In this document: piece after piece, positions 34,156 through 44,590 of the stretch
How positions within the stretch are numbered: the stretch's first letter is position 1
How the letters are laid out: the number at the start of each line of letters is the position of its first letter
Source of the DNA: Antrodiella citrinella
Taxonomy: Eukaryota; Basidiomycota; Agaricomycetes; Polyporales; Steccherinaceae
DNA length: 64,000 nucleotides
NCBI GenBank assembly: GCA_004802725.1
Contig: SGPM01000094.1
Coordinates: 1 to 64,000 of the forward strand
Reading direction: 5' to 3'
Program-made: the position numbers and the translations under genes
The notes under the pieces: model-generated
Seen by the model: only the letters and a program-made list of their open reading frames with translations
The model's database searches: none
What the model was told of the DNA's origin: nothing

Positions 34156-36613
34156 ATGGCGTTCGAGAGCACGAAGTTCAAAAAAGAACCTAGGGTTATT
34201 ATCATTGGTGGAGGGTGAGCCATCTAATCACGCCAGGCTTCATTTTACTAACCTTGTTTATGACAGAGTCGCAGGTATCATGACGGCGATCGCATTCAAG
34301 AAACAGCTAGGGTTCAGCAACTTCACTGTATGGTTGTCTTCCGTGTCTGACCGTTCTCAGGCTGACCGCTTATCGTGCGTAGTTGTACGAACAATCAGAT
34401 GATCTCGGAGGAACTTGGAACGTACGTTGGGCGGCATCTATTTTCTCACTGAAGCCTAGATGCTCACTCGTGCCATTGATAGCTGAACACGTACCCGGTA
34501 AGGGATACTGTTTTCTCCGAGGTGTTCTCACATTTGACTACGACGTCGAATGACACAGGGCTGTGCCTCAGACGTCGCGACACATTGGTACAGCTTCTCG
34601 TCGGACTTGAACCCGGACTGGAACCAATCCCACGTATTCCAGCCGGAGCTGAAGGCCTACTGGAAGGGTTTGTCGGCGAAGTACGACATCAACAAACATG
34701 TACGTTTGCACACGCAGGTCGTCAGCGCTGATTGGGACCCCCGCAATCAAGTCTACCGCCTCGAGGTCCTTTCTGCCACCGGTGAGAAAAGGACAGAGTA
34801 TGCGAACGCGATCGTGTCCGCCATTGGGACGCTCAATGTCCCGCACTACCCCGACGAATTGAAGGGTATTCGCGACGTCTTCAAGGGAGAGCATTTCCAT
34901 TCTGCGCGATGGGACCATAGTGTGGATTTACGCAACAAGCGTGTAGGTGTGATTGGCAACGGTTGTTCAGCGTGAGTCGCTGTCGTTATTCATAATGTGC
35001 ATACTACTTTTGTTCCATTACTGACGAGATACTTAACCGTTACAGGGCCCAATTCGTTCCTATTATCGCTGAAGACCCGACGACACAAGTCGTAAGCTTC
35101 GGCAGAACACCAAACTGGTTCATGCCCAGGGTGAGAAGCCATGGTTTTCGAATGCAATACCACCCTGTTGACTCTTTGTTACGATGAACAGTGGCGTACG
35201 CCTATTCCGTCCTACCAGCGAATGCTGTTCAGACATGTTCCATTTGCCATGCGGATATATCGCTGGCTACTGATGACACAGGTAGTCATATATCACATCT
35301 TCTCGAGCAGGTCTATTATTGAACTTTGTACGTAGTACGAAGCGGTCTATATGTTCATTGTATCTGGTGGACCCCGTAACAGCATACGCGAGAGACTCTG
35401 CAAGGTGAGTAACTTCACTTCTCATTTTATTTTGATTGGCTAAGATTTCGCGGCCAGCAACTGGTTGCATACATCAAGGATAATGCGCCTGAGAAGTATC
35501 ACCAGATGCTCATACCGACGTACCGTCTGTACCCTCTTTACAACTCCAGTCCTATCTGATGCAACTCATGCATTTCTTAGCCTTCGGATGTAAGCGTTTT
35601 ATTGTGGACCCAGGGTATCTTGAGGCTTTGCACCGGCCCAACAACGACGTCAACTTTGACGGCATCGCCGAGGTGACCGAGAAGGGCATCCTGACTAAGA
35701 AGGGCAAACACTTCGACTGCGATGTCATAATAGAAGCTACGGGCTTCATAGTGGTATGTTCGGTGTTCCATAATGTGTCTCTTATAAGCTTAGTTCATGG
35801 ACACTTCGTCAGGACGAATTCCCGATCAAGATGAAAGGACGAGACGGCGCAACTATCCAAGAGTACTTCCAAGCACAAGGTGGTCCGACAGCGTACAAGG
35901 GCACTGCTGTCCCAAATTTCCCCAACTTCTACACGATATTCGGTAAGTCAAATCGGACCGAATGTCGATGCTTCCATACTTAGTATCGTTACGTGATGTT
36001 GCAGGTCCTAACACAACTACCGGACATGGTTCCGTCATTTATACGGAGGAAGTTCAGGTACGTTCCCTGGTTGTCATCGACCACGAACATATGATTGAGA
36101 TGAGGTATTGTAGATCGACTATATCATGCAGATGTTGAGCCCGGTCATCAACGGACTGGCTTCCTCCTTCGAAGTTACACACGAAGCAACCGATGCATGG
36201 AACGCACGTATCCACAAGAAGCTTTCCACCGCCGTCTGGTCCGCCTGCCAATCGTGGTATCGCGTCGGGCATGACGGCAAGAACAGCTCAATCTGGCCTG
36301 GCCTCCTGATAGAACAATGGTGGCAGCTTCGAAGACCCGTTTGGAGCCACTACAAGGCCGTCGGAGCGTACAAATGGCAAGAGACGCGACGGGGAAAGAC
36401 GTTGTGGGAAATTGCGGAGGTGGGCGGTGCAATTGCGGCTTTGGGATGGGCGTACATGCATCCAGACGAAATCTCGCAAGTTGCGGCATATGCTCAGAAA
36501 CAGGTACGTATTCTCAAGGCTATTCATGCATTTTCATCGGTCGAATAACACTGGTTTCTCTGCTGTACTAGTTGGTCAGTGTGGTACCGTCGCTCTCTCA
36601 TTATCTATCCTAG
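34156..36613 (+). CDS. FAD-dependent Baeyer-Villiger-type monooxygenase
   Basis: Oxidises ketones or other soft nucleophiles using FAD and NADPH. About a dozen exons were joined. The first Rossmann motif is RVIIIGGGVAGIMTA (split by an intron in GGG), followed by LYEQSDDLGGTWN. A 15-nt micro-exon at 34483-34497 encodes LNTYP, joined to GCASDVATHWYSFS. The fingerprint FxGxxxHxxxW(D/P) is seen as FKGEHFHSARWD, and the second Rossmann motif as RVGVIGNGCSAAQFV. The C-terminal half has DVIIEATGF, PNFPNFYTIFGPNTTTGHGS and SVIYTEEVQIDYIM. A short last exon (LVSVVPSLSHYLS) ends at TAG 36611-36613. The substrate is unknown. It could serve secondary metabolism, but no cluster backbone enzyme is in view. 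Confidence 0.87.
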
Positions 36614-36832
36614 GACTGCATATTATCCATGCTGCATGTGTTAACATTTGTAAAATATTTCGTCTCAGTACTACAACCAGGAATTCAGGGTTATCATGTT
36701 GCTGGGTGTCGAAGTTCAGAGTAAGGTTGCAGCAAACAATTGCAACATGCATGCCGGAGATAAGATGAATCGATCTTGATCTCCGTTCAAGGACCTGCTT
36801 CCCCGGACAGTGTTTCATTCGTCACTATCATC

Positions 36833-37864
36833 ATGGACATCTTGCCTGAAACTAACGAGGAATACGGTACGAAAGAATACTGGTAAGAGTGTCTGCAAGT
36901 CCATCATTGTATTACTATTCACCATTTCAATCTCACAGGGATCAGCGATACAGCCAGTGAGGAGCAACCCTCTCGACGATCTATTCGTACATCCGAGTGT
37001 CCTGATATCCACTTCAAAGAGAGGCTGAAGACGACTCTTTTGATTGGTTCAAGACCTATTCCGACATTACTCCCATCCTGTCAGAGCTGATACCTAGTAA
37101 GGATGCTAGGATTTTGATGCTGGGGTGCGGGAACTCTAAGTTGTCGGAAGAGGTGTGTCTGCTGCAGCTATACTCCTCGACGTATGTTCTGATGACTTCT
37201 TGAAGATGTATGACGATGGATACAAGAACATCGTGAACATAGATGTTAATATTCGATTGGTAATTTTTTTGACTCGGACGGCGCGCCTGACCGTTTGGAC
37301 TTTAGTATTCAGGAATTTTGATCGAGAGGATGCAGCATAAACATTCAGAATCCAGACCCGAGATGCAGTGTATGTCTTGGAATGTCGTTTTCTGTGCTTT
37401 GTTATTCTAACTTCGCCGTCGCTCAGGGTTCGAGATGGATGTCCGAGACCTCAAGTTCGAACCGGGATCTTTCGATGTTGCCATCGATAAAGGTACCATG
37501 GACGCTATGATGACAGCTAAAGGAGATGTATGGGTGAGTATCATGCATAGTCACAACGTCGACGCCACTGAATTGACTATCAGAATCCACCAACGGAGGT
37601 GATCGAGAGCTGTACAAAAGAAGTAGACGAGGTCGTACGGCAAGTCAATGCAAAATGTCGCATGTCATCGGTTTGATCGCTCACACCTCTCAATTCAATA
37701 GCGTGCTACGGAAGGGTAATGGTATTTTTATCTACCTCACATTTGGTCAGCCACATTTCCGGCGACGGTTTTTGACCAGACCAGAAACCACACTTGAGAT
37801 TAGAGAATTGGGAGATAGTTTCCACTACTATTTGTACATCGTACGATTTGCGCAGAATTCGTGA
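36833..37864 (+). CDS. EEF1AKMT4/METTL13-like SAM-dependent methyltransferase
   Basis: Exons join as: MDILPETNEEYGTKEYW; DQRYSQ; EAEDDSFDWFKTYSDITPIL with the SAM motif RILMLGCGNSKLSEE; MYDDGYKNIVNID; YSGILIERMQHK; then FEMDVRDLKFEPGSFDVAID, KGTMDAMM, and NPPTEVIESC. The last exon reads VLRKGNGIFIYLTFGQPHFR and ends HYYLYIVRFAQNS at 37864. EYWDxRY, the LGCGNS motif and DKGTMDA are characteristic of this eukaryotic family, whose characterised members methylate elongation factor 1A. The intron at 37640-37701 uses a GC donor (CG|GCAAGT). The exact target is not known. Confidence 0.83.
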
Positions 37865-38403
37865 AGTTGAAAACATTACCTTGCGAGCGCCCTGAAGAGT
37901 CTCAGAATCAGGACTGGGATCTTGGTACTGAGCACTGAGTGTAGCGGTATGAAGACGAATCACGATCAATCGAACCCGCTCGGAGAAAGCCGGAAGGCTG
38001 TCGTGTAGATCCAGATTTGGCAGGTATACAAGTTCACACTGGCAAAAGCGAGCTCGTTCACAGAAAAAGTCGAGTCTTTCTCAGTGTCATGGATATGTTA
38101 TACACGTAGCCCAAATTCTCTAGCATTGATATATACAGTACTGAATACAATGTCCGAGTACGCGCATCGGCTATTGTCAGCCTCTGATAACCTCTCCATA
38201 ACAGCGGCTGCCAGCATGCCAGCTCTGCAGCCCCAAACCTAACGACCGTCAGCCCTCCTTCGACTTGGTATATGACCCTCCTCCAACCCTCAACCCTCTC
38301 TTTCTTCTCAACCACCACCATCTTCCTCTTCCCCGCTTCTTTCTCCGGTCCGCGGTGAGTCCCTCCTGCCGCTCCTCCATCCGATCCACGTCTGACCCTT
38401 CCT
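37865..38403. other. pyrimidine-rich intergenic region
   Basis: No gene seen. From about 38270 the plus strand becomes strongly C/T-rich, in the style of a fungal core promoter. Confidence 0.4.
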
Positions 38404-38412
38404 CTTATAAGC
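38404..38412 (+). promoter_or_regulatory. possible TATA element before the donor-like array
   Basis: TTATAAGC within a long C/T-rich tract, about 60 nt before the first donor-like motif. Consistent with a promoter for a plus-strand transcript; unproven. Confidence 0.3.
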
Positions 38413-38532
38413 GCTCCCTTCTCTCTCTATTCTATTCTCTCTCCTACGTTTACGTCTCGTCAAGCTTAGGTGAGCATAGTCATCCTCTTCGTCGTTGACC
38501 ATGTGGCTGACATGTGTCCCGTCGTCGGATAT

Positions 38533-39298
38533 AGGTGAGTGTTGTCTTGTCTTGAGGGTGGCTGGGGTTGGGGCCCGGGCAGGGTGGGGTGGAGCGTAGG
38601 TCGGTCGTCGTCGAGGTTTGGTGAAGGTGAGTCTGTCGTCAGGTCGGGGTGTATGTCGTTAAGAGGTAAGTTTGGAGGTTGATGGTCGTGCTGAGGTGAG
38701 TCGCTTCGAGATACGTCTTGCCAAGGTACGTCTTCCCTTGTCGAGGTGTGTCGTGTCTAGGTGAGTCGTTTCTTGAGGGTTTGTCGTTCCAAGGTACGTC
38801 CTCATCAAGGTACGTCTTCTCTCCTGAGTCGGTTTCAAAGGTGAGTCGCATCAAGGTACGTCTTCTGTTCTCGTCTCGAGGTGAGTCGCTCCGAGGTATG
38901 TCTTTCTTTTCTCTGCCTGTCGTATCAAGGTAAGTCATTCGTTTCAAGGTGAGTCGTCTCTGAGGAGGTAAGTCGGTACGTCTTTTGGTAAGTCTTTTTT
39001 TTGCTAGGTCGTGTCGATGTAAGTCAATCAAGGTAAGTCGTCCAAGGTACGCCTTTAATTCGAAGTAAGTCAGTTCAAGGTGAGTGCGTTCCAAGGTAAG
39101 TTTTCTCGAGGTAAATATTTCCTTTCTGCGTCTCTAGAAGGTGAGTCGTTTCCGTCAGAAGATAAATCACTTGAAGGTACGTCTCTTCTTCTCAAAGGTA
39201 GGTCGTCTCAGGTATGTTCAAGTTGATCTGTTTCAAGGTAAGTCGTTCGCTTCAAGGTAGGTCANTATTTCTCGATTATTTTTCCGGCCAGAGGTAAG
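38533..39298 (+). repeat. degenerate ~16-nt repeat array carrying about 28 splice-donor-like motifs
   Basis: By eye there are about 28 exact matches to GGT(A/G)NGT on the plus strand, mostly as AAGGTAAGTC, AAGGTACGTC or GAGGTGAGTCG. Roughly 0.4 would be expected by chance in this length. Spacing is often 14-20 nt or about twice that, so the array looks like a degenerate minisatellite with a ~16-nt unit whose best-kept part equals the U1-complementary 5' splice site. On the minus strand it gives a 151-codon open frame (38639-39094) made of recurring TYL/RLT-type residues; this looks like a by-product of the repeat. Function unknown. Confidence 0.8.
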
Positions 39299-39316
39299 TG
39301 TTTCCTACCTCGAGGG

Positions 39317-39445
39317 AGGGCAGGTGGGCAACCACCTGTCCTGGCGCGGACCTTTACGTGGTCCTCGGGATAAGTACCTCTCCCTTCTACCTTCTTCGGA
39401 GGGTAGCGGGGAGAGGGAAACCAACACGCGCCTTAAGGTTTGTTG
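39317..39445 (+). ncRNA. candidate structured RNA: cluster of hairpins with GNRA and UUCG loops
   Basis: Hairpin 1 spans 39317-39342: 11 pairs including CAGGTGG with CCACCTG, closed by a GCAA (GNRA) loop at 39328-39331. Hairpin 2 spans 39348-39364: GGACC with GGTCC and a 7-nt loop. Hairpin 3 spans 39377-39416: CCTCTCCC pairs with GGGAGAGG and, after a small internal loop, CTACCTTC pairs with GGAGGGTAG-side bases around the cUUCGg tetraloop at 39394-39399. A possible fourth stem pairs CAACA (39422) with TGTTG (39441). Two stable tetraloop types in 130 nt favour a folded RNA. No known RNA family recognised. Confidence 0.5.
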
Positions 39446-40102
39446 TCAATATGATGTTTCGAATAGACGATAGTATCATTTGGATGCGTACATCATTCGA
39501 GGTTGTGTTTACGAACGAGAGCTCCGAGGCGCAGTACGTAGTCAAGAGCATGACAATCTTCGAACATGGGGTGAATCCGTACGACATGTTCCGCTTCGCT
39601 TTTCCGCGAGAACTGGTGACGCCATACACTGAAAGAGAATTACTGAGCAGCGGTCCAAGGGAATGGCTGAACAGCTGCGATTTGTGTCAACATGACAGAT
39701 GAGTCGCAGAGGACACTGCTGAAAGTATATTTCAGCGGAATAGCGGTGTACAAAACTATGACCACGTGCCCTCACACTGCCCTTCGTGATGCTTCCTCAA
39801 GTTCCTGGACCATTTCCTTTCGCAAACTTGCGTTCAAGTCGCTTCGTACAACTCGGTACGAGTCGTACCATGAAAGATCTGTAAGATCTGACATTGGGCG
39901 GCGGGCGCTGCTCAACTGCCCAATCACACGCCAGAGATCCCAAATTTTGCGCCGGCCACCGTGGCGGTCCTCCTATGTCCTCCTTTTCAGTTTCAAACGC
40001 TCACGACGACCGTCTGCACAGGTTCAGACGAGGACAACGCCTTCCTCATCCTCATTATTCCTGTACATTCTTCTAGACCCATACCCCATAGAGATCCTCC
40101 TC
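39446..40102. other. no gene recognised
   Basis: An open frame covering 39298-39702 overlaps the hairpins and has no recognisable domain. The last part is probably the F-box gene promoter. Confidence 0.35.
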
Positions 40103-41671
40103 ATGCATTCAGCACTTCTCATCGACGAAATATTAGAGCTCGTGCTAGACGGCTGCTCCGACTGGGACAAGAAGGAATATCAACATGCAGCCATCCAGCT
40201 TTCCCAAACCTGTACCTCCATGAAAGACCCCGCGTTGGATCGTGTCTGGAGGAATTTAAGCGACCCGCGCTCGTTGACGAAGTTGCTTGGGGATGGTGGC
40301 AAGAACAGTAGATCTGCTAGTACGGTGAGTGACCCATGACTACGGTGCGAGGAAATTCTGTTGACATCTTCTTTGAAGTTCGTCGTACCCCCACAGCATG
40401 CTTTTCACTCGTACGCCGCTCGCGTAAAGCACCTCAGCTTTCGTGACCGCCCGCCAGCTGTGGTGTCAGAAACGCCGCTCCTCCCTAACCTCACTTCGGT
40501 CGTTCTAAACCGAGCAGGATGCGAGACACCCGTCGCATGGGTGCTATCAGAGCATCTCCGCAGTATTGAGGTCGTTATCGGGACGTTGAACGTCAGCTGT
40601 AGAGCTCAGACACGTGGGGCAAATGTTGCCGACCTGCTTCGACAATGGGCAAAGTCATTTCCCCATGCTTCGCTTGACAAGCTACACATTCAAGGTTGGA
40701 TGTGTCCGACCCTGGTTCGCGCGATTACCTTCTTCCCCACCCTACGCTCACTTTCCCTCTTGTCTGGAAAGAGCGTCTCCTCGGAATTGCTTCGCGCGAT
40801 CTCGGTCTTTCCCTACCTCCAAGAGTTGAAGGTGCATGCGAGCGGCATCGACATAGACGACTTCAAGCACTTTACTCCCATTCCTGACGACACAACCTTC
40901 CCACAACTACGCATTCTCTCGATTGTCGGCAGCCATCCGGTCGTCAGGGCCATCCTAGAATTGCTACAGCCTGATACCTTAGAAGACCTCGCCATAGAGA
41001 TTGACCAACCTACACACGATACCCTTCACTGGAAACCTACCTTAGAATTCCTTGCGATGAAGGCTCACAGGAGTCTTCGTCAACTAGACATCTCCGACGT
41101 CGCCTTGGACGATTATCCGGACGACAACGCAAAGATTGGGAGCACGTTCACGATAGAGACACTTCGCCCGCTATCCGCGCTGGGCGCGTTGCGATCGTTC
41201 AGTGTCGAAGGCGAATTGCCACCCACGCTGACGAACAAAGACATAGAAGACATGACTGTTTGGTGGCCCCGCATGCAACACCTGTTCCTTGGAATACCTT
41301 TCCTCGACCAAACGAGCCGAAACCCTTGGCAGGCGGGTTCGTCCCCTGCCATCCTTGACTTACTCGCGCGACGTTGGCCACGTCTGCAGTCCCTGACGAT
41401 ACCCATACACTTCTCACCTAATCCCACCAACGCGAAGCCAGAGTCGACGGAACTTCATCGGAGCCTGCGGTACCTTTGCGTCAGCTGCTCCGCCACGTCC
41501 GACCTTCCGTCTACGTTCGTTCAGGATGCGCTTGCGATCTTCCCTTCCCTGGAGCTCATCGAGTGCGATGCAGGACACGACATGGAGCCTCTGTTCACTC
41601 TCGCCGGGCAGACGATCGGCGGAAAGGACGAAGGGGCGGCCACGGTAGATGAACAGGCGAACGGGTGTTGA
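40103..41671 (+). CDS. F-box/leucine-rich-repeat-type protein
   Basis: Exon 1 begins MHSALLIDEILELVLDGCSD and continues to RVWRNL, the degenerate F-box seen in many agaricomycete proteins. F-boxes recruit SKP1 in SCF ubiquitin ligases. A 54-nt GT-AG intron (40325-40378) lies between SAST and FVVPPQHAF; because its length is a multiple of three the frame is unchanged. The remaining ~430 residues are irregular leucine-rich repeats (LPNLTSVVLNRAGC, FPTLRSLSLL, FPYLQELKVHASG, FPQLRILSIVGSH). Stop TGA at 41669-41671. Substrate unknown; the family is large and fast evolving in these fungi. Confidence 0.78.
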
Positions 41672-41840
41672 GTTCCTCTGGTCAACTCGGCGTGCCGTTC
41701 GCACTTTTCTTGGATATCTCTCCGGACATTGGTTACTGTATGTACATGTTCAATTTAGAATATTATTGTATTGGGTCCTTTTCGCCATGGATTGTAGAAA
41801 GACTACCTGTAGACACTGCCTAATATTATTAGAGGTTGCC

Positions 41841-42722
41841 CTATTCTTGTCTTTGTTCTGCGCCCCACTTCAGGGACATCCACAGTACCCAGCGACGCCG
41901 CTCACGCTCGTCCTCCCCTTCATCTCCCCTGTGCAAATACCATTCACGACTAGTTCGGCCGTCTCCGTTCCATTCCCCCAACGAATCTATATCCAACCCA
42001 TGACTAGGCAGCAGGTCCATAAACGACCTCAGCGTGTATCGGCCAGTGTGAAGACCTGCGACCAAGTGCACACGAGCGTGTGTCGTGCGTCGCAGGGTGG
42101 CGGTCAGCGTCTCGAGGAAGGGACGATGGGAGTCCGCGTTCCACAGCGTATCCGCCGCCAACACCAGGTCAAACCTGTCCTGGTCACGAGCCAAAGCATT
42201 TGGAGTGAAGCTACGCAGGAGACACGTAGGATCTGTACCCCATGCGTATGGAACAACTTTGCAGTTATTCCCGACATTGTTTCGTTTGACGTTCTCCTCT
42301 AATGTGCGTATCAGGCCTGGGTCGGGATAGTCACTTGCGGTCACTTGGACCTCTGCACCGTAGAGTGCTGCAACGTATATAGCGGGTATACCCGCACCCG
42401 CACCAAGCTCCAGGACGCGCAGAGGATGTCCACTCCTTTCTGGTACTTGCACAGATGCAACTTCAAGTTGAAGCAACTCCGGGATGTGCACGTCGTCGAT
42501 GTGATCTGCGAGGGAGATAGAGGATGTCCAAAGAGATGAAGCGTGTAGAGACCAGTTGTTTGCGCTAGTATCTGGGACTTTCACGACTATCTGAGTCGGA
42601 GGACGAGGTGAAGAAGTTGGGGTGTAAACAAATGTGGCGCCAGCTGAGGACAGCATAATTGGTGCGTAATCATAGAGCACTTGGAGTGACTCCGATAATA
42701 GGTCTTCTAGATCGTGTGCCAT
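41841..42722 (-). CDS. EFM7/NNT1-like protein methyltransferase
   Basis: Single exon. Start chosen at 42722 (MAHDLEDLLSESLQVLYD); the open frame continues upstream to 42911, but the added stretch does not look like the family. The SAM-binding motif VLELGAGAGIPAIYVAALYG, ASDYPDPGLIRTLEENV, VVPYAWGTDP and FDLVLAADTLWN match fungal EFM7, which methylates the N-terminus and a lysine of elongation factor 1A (earlier annotated as nicotinamide methyltransferase). The C-terminus has REWYLHRGD and a basic tail. Stop TAG at 41841-41843. Confidence 0.83.
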   Translation of the reverse strand: MAHDLEDLLSESLQVLYDYAPIMLSSAGATFVYTPTSSPRPPTQIVVKVPDTSANNWSLHASSLWTSSISLADHIDDVHIPELLQLEVASVQVPERSGHPLRVLELGAGAGIPAIYVAALYGAEVQVTASDYPDPGLIRTLEENVKRNNVGNNCKVVPYAWGTDPTCLLRSFTPNALARDQDRFDLVLAADTLWNADSHRPFLETLTATLRRTTHARVHLVAGLHTGRYTLRSFMDLLPSHGLDIDSLGEWNGDGRTSREWYLHRGDEGEDERERRRWVLWMSLKWGAEQRQE

Positions 42723-43360
42723 TACAAGGATATCTGTGCCCGGTACTCTGAGACTCGAATGTGAAGATGAGAGTGTGTGGTAGGCTGTGTGTAAATTCCG
42801 GGCCAGGTCCCGATGAAGACACGGTCTTAATGCCAACGCGAGTAATACTACCGGTACCACTAAGCTAACAGCTAATCGACGGATACATCTAGGCTCGTCC
42901 CCACTGGCCACGTGAGTTTAGGATACATCTGACGATGTTCGCAAAGCCTTTCGGAACTCGAAGAGTTGAATTGCGCTATGATACATAATATGCCTCGTCG
43001 TTACTACAGTCTGCAAGCAACACCCATGAAAAACCTCGAAAGAAAAGCAGGCTGATTCATGCTGCCTGATCATCTTCAGGCTTCAAGAACCAATCGCCCT
43101 CACCAATGTCTTCAAAGGAATGCTCAATCTGACATGGGAAGTCAGCATACCAAGAAATGTGAACAATAGATGGCAGTAAGAAAGAATTCCAGCGATTTGA
43201 TCGCATGATGCTTGCATTTGTGACAAAAGGGCTCAGGCTTGTCGTTTGCATAATCCTTACCAATGCCATAAGGTTTGTCTAGATTGTGGATCTTTATCGA
43301 AACAATGGTTGCACTACAACGCGAGTTGATTTTTTGGATTGCACATGAGCTTTATGATCG
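42723..43360. other. no gene resolved
   Basis: Contains open frames on the minus strand at 43057-43269 and an upstream extension of the EFM7-like frame. No domain recognised. Confidence 0.35.
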
Positions 43361-43980
43361 TTATAAGGCCTTGTACACCCTCACAAGATCGTCCCCCATT
43401 TGCTGATGGTGTTCCAAGTTTAAGAGAATCTGGATGTCTGGCTTCGTCATGGCTATCATTCTGTACAGGAACTTGAAGATATCGATCCAAAGACGGTCAT
43501 GCGCCCGCCGCCTAGAATGAAATCAGTTGTCGTACATGAGAGATACAAAAATGAAAGGCGACGATGCACAACGGTGTGATCGCGCACAAGTTGCAGTAGA
43601 GCGCACATAGTAGCCGACGAAACCAAGTGATTCGAACCGGTTTCGTGCGACTGCGTGATTCGGGGTGTCAGTGCGTCGTCATCCAGTAAACGAAGGCCAG
43701 GGAAGCGTTCTTTGATCCGGAGATGGCCCAAAGTAGGTTCGATAATGTTGGAAAAAGAATAAGTCTATAAGACGGAAGAACATGCCAGTGAGGAGCTTTG
43801 ACAACAAAATTAAGCGTGCACTACACCTTCAAATCGTTCAATTGACTCTCCAGCTTTTCTATCAAGCGTATTGTTGTCGTTCTGAGTTGCTCGTCTTCGT
43901 CTTCAAAGTCGTCCATCATCTGAGTGAGAAACGAGGACAATTGGACAAGGTCCGACGAATCCAGACTGGAGGCCTTTCGA
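43361..43980 (-). CDS. unrecognised protein, last three exons only
   Basis: Three exons join cleanly in one frame: 43827-43980 (RKASSLDSSDLVQLSSFLTQ and the acidic/helical MMDDFEDEDEQLRTTTIRLI), 43547-43764 (TYSFSNIIEPTLGHLRIKER and SHETGSNHLVSSATMCALLQ), and 43361-43511 (RRAHDRLWIDIFKFLYRMIA and LLNLEHHQQMGDDLVRVYK, stop at 43361-43363). The middle junction uses GTATCT...TTCTAG. The product is helical and no family was recognised. Upstream exons probably lie between 43980 and 44560 (for example a frame reading LPTGNKRTVR near 44110), but no start codon could be fixed. Confidence 0.5.
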
Positions 43981-44590
43981 CTACAGGGCAAATTTCGACC
44001 AATTTTCGCATGGAATGGATGAAACTAAGACTAGAAACATTCAGAAGTAAAGCAATGAAGAGAGAAGGAAGAGACAGGTAAATGAAAGAAAGACTCACCG
44101 AACAGTACGTTTGTTGCCCGTAGGCAACCACCAGAGGATTTGGAACGAGATAAACACGTTTTACGTCGCCCAAGGCACGTACATACATATGAAGCGCGTC
44201 GCGTTGGGGACAGGAAGGGAGAGAGAGGAACAAGAGAGGAAGAGCGTCGGTCGCCGGTGAGTTAGCGTTGGTCCCAAATGAACGCTCTGATATCACTTGA
44301 AATATAGGGAGTCCCCCTTCTGGTTAGGACGATGCACTTGTAGGACTTGGGTGGGACATAACTTAGTATGTGCTCAGTCTCATCAGACGACGACACGACA
44401 CAAGTAACTTACTTCAACCATATCGCGTAAGAATCTCAAACAATGTACGACGCGCCGGTGAATCGTGATCCAGTAGAGGAAGAGAGGATAATTAACACGT
44501 ATTGTTAGTAGCAGGCACTCGAAAGAGCTCGGCGTTTCGCTGTGTGCATTGTTCGAGATAAGTCTCTGATATCACAAGGTGTAGGGACCA
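43981..44590 (-). other. probable upstream exons of the unresolved gene
   Basis: Open minus-strand stretches occur at about 44100-44160 and 44390-44540. No splice solution with a start codon was found. Confidence 0.3.

Noticed and set aside
38639..39094. 151-codon minus-strand frame across the repeat array
   Set aside because: Its sequence is the reverse complement of the donor-like repeat, with no domain and no splice context. Treated as a by-product of the repeat.
39348..39364. Hairpin loop CCTTTAC as a U5 snRNA loop 1
   Set aside because: The U5 loop needs a longer conserved stem and an Sm site; neither is present.
38404..39445. Donor array as a transposon LTR or centromere repeat
   Set aside because: No terminal repeats, target-site duplication, primer-binding site or coding remnants were found around it.
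39298..39702. 134-codon plus-strand frame over the hairpin cluster
   Set aside because: Overlaps the stem-loops, lacks a domain, and codon content looks non-coding.
42800..42870. tRNA-like stretch on the minus strand (TTAGCTTAGTGGTA resembles an A box)
   Set aside because: No matching B box (GGTTCGANTCC) and no cloverleaf follows within tRNA distance.
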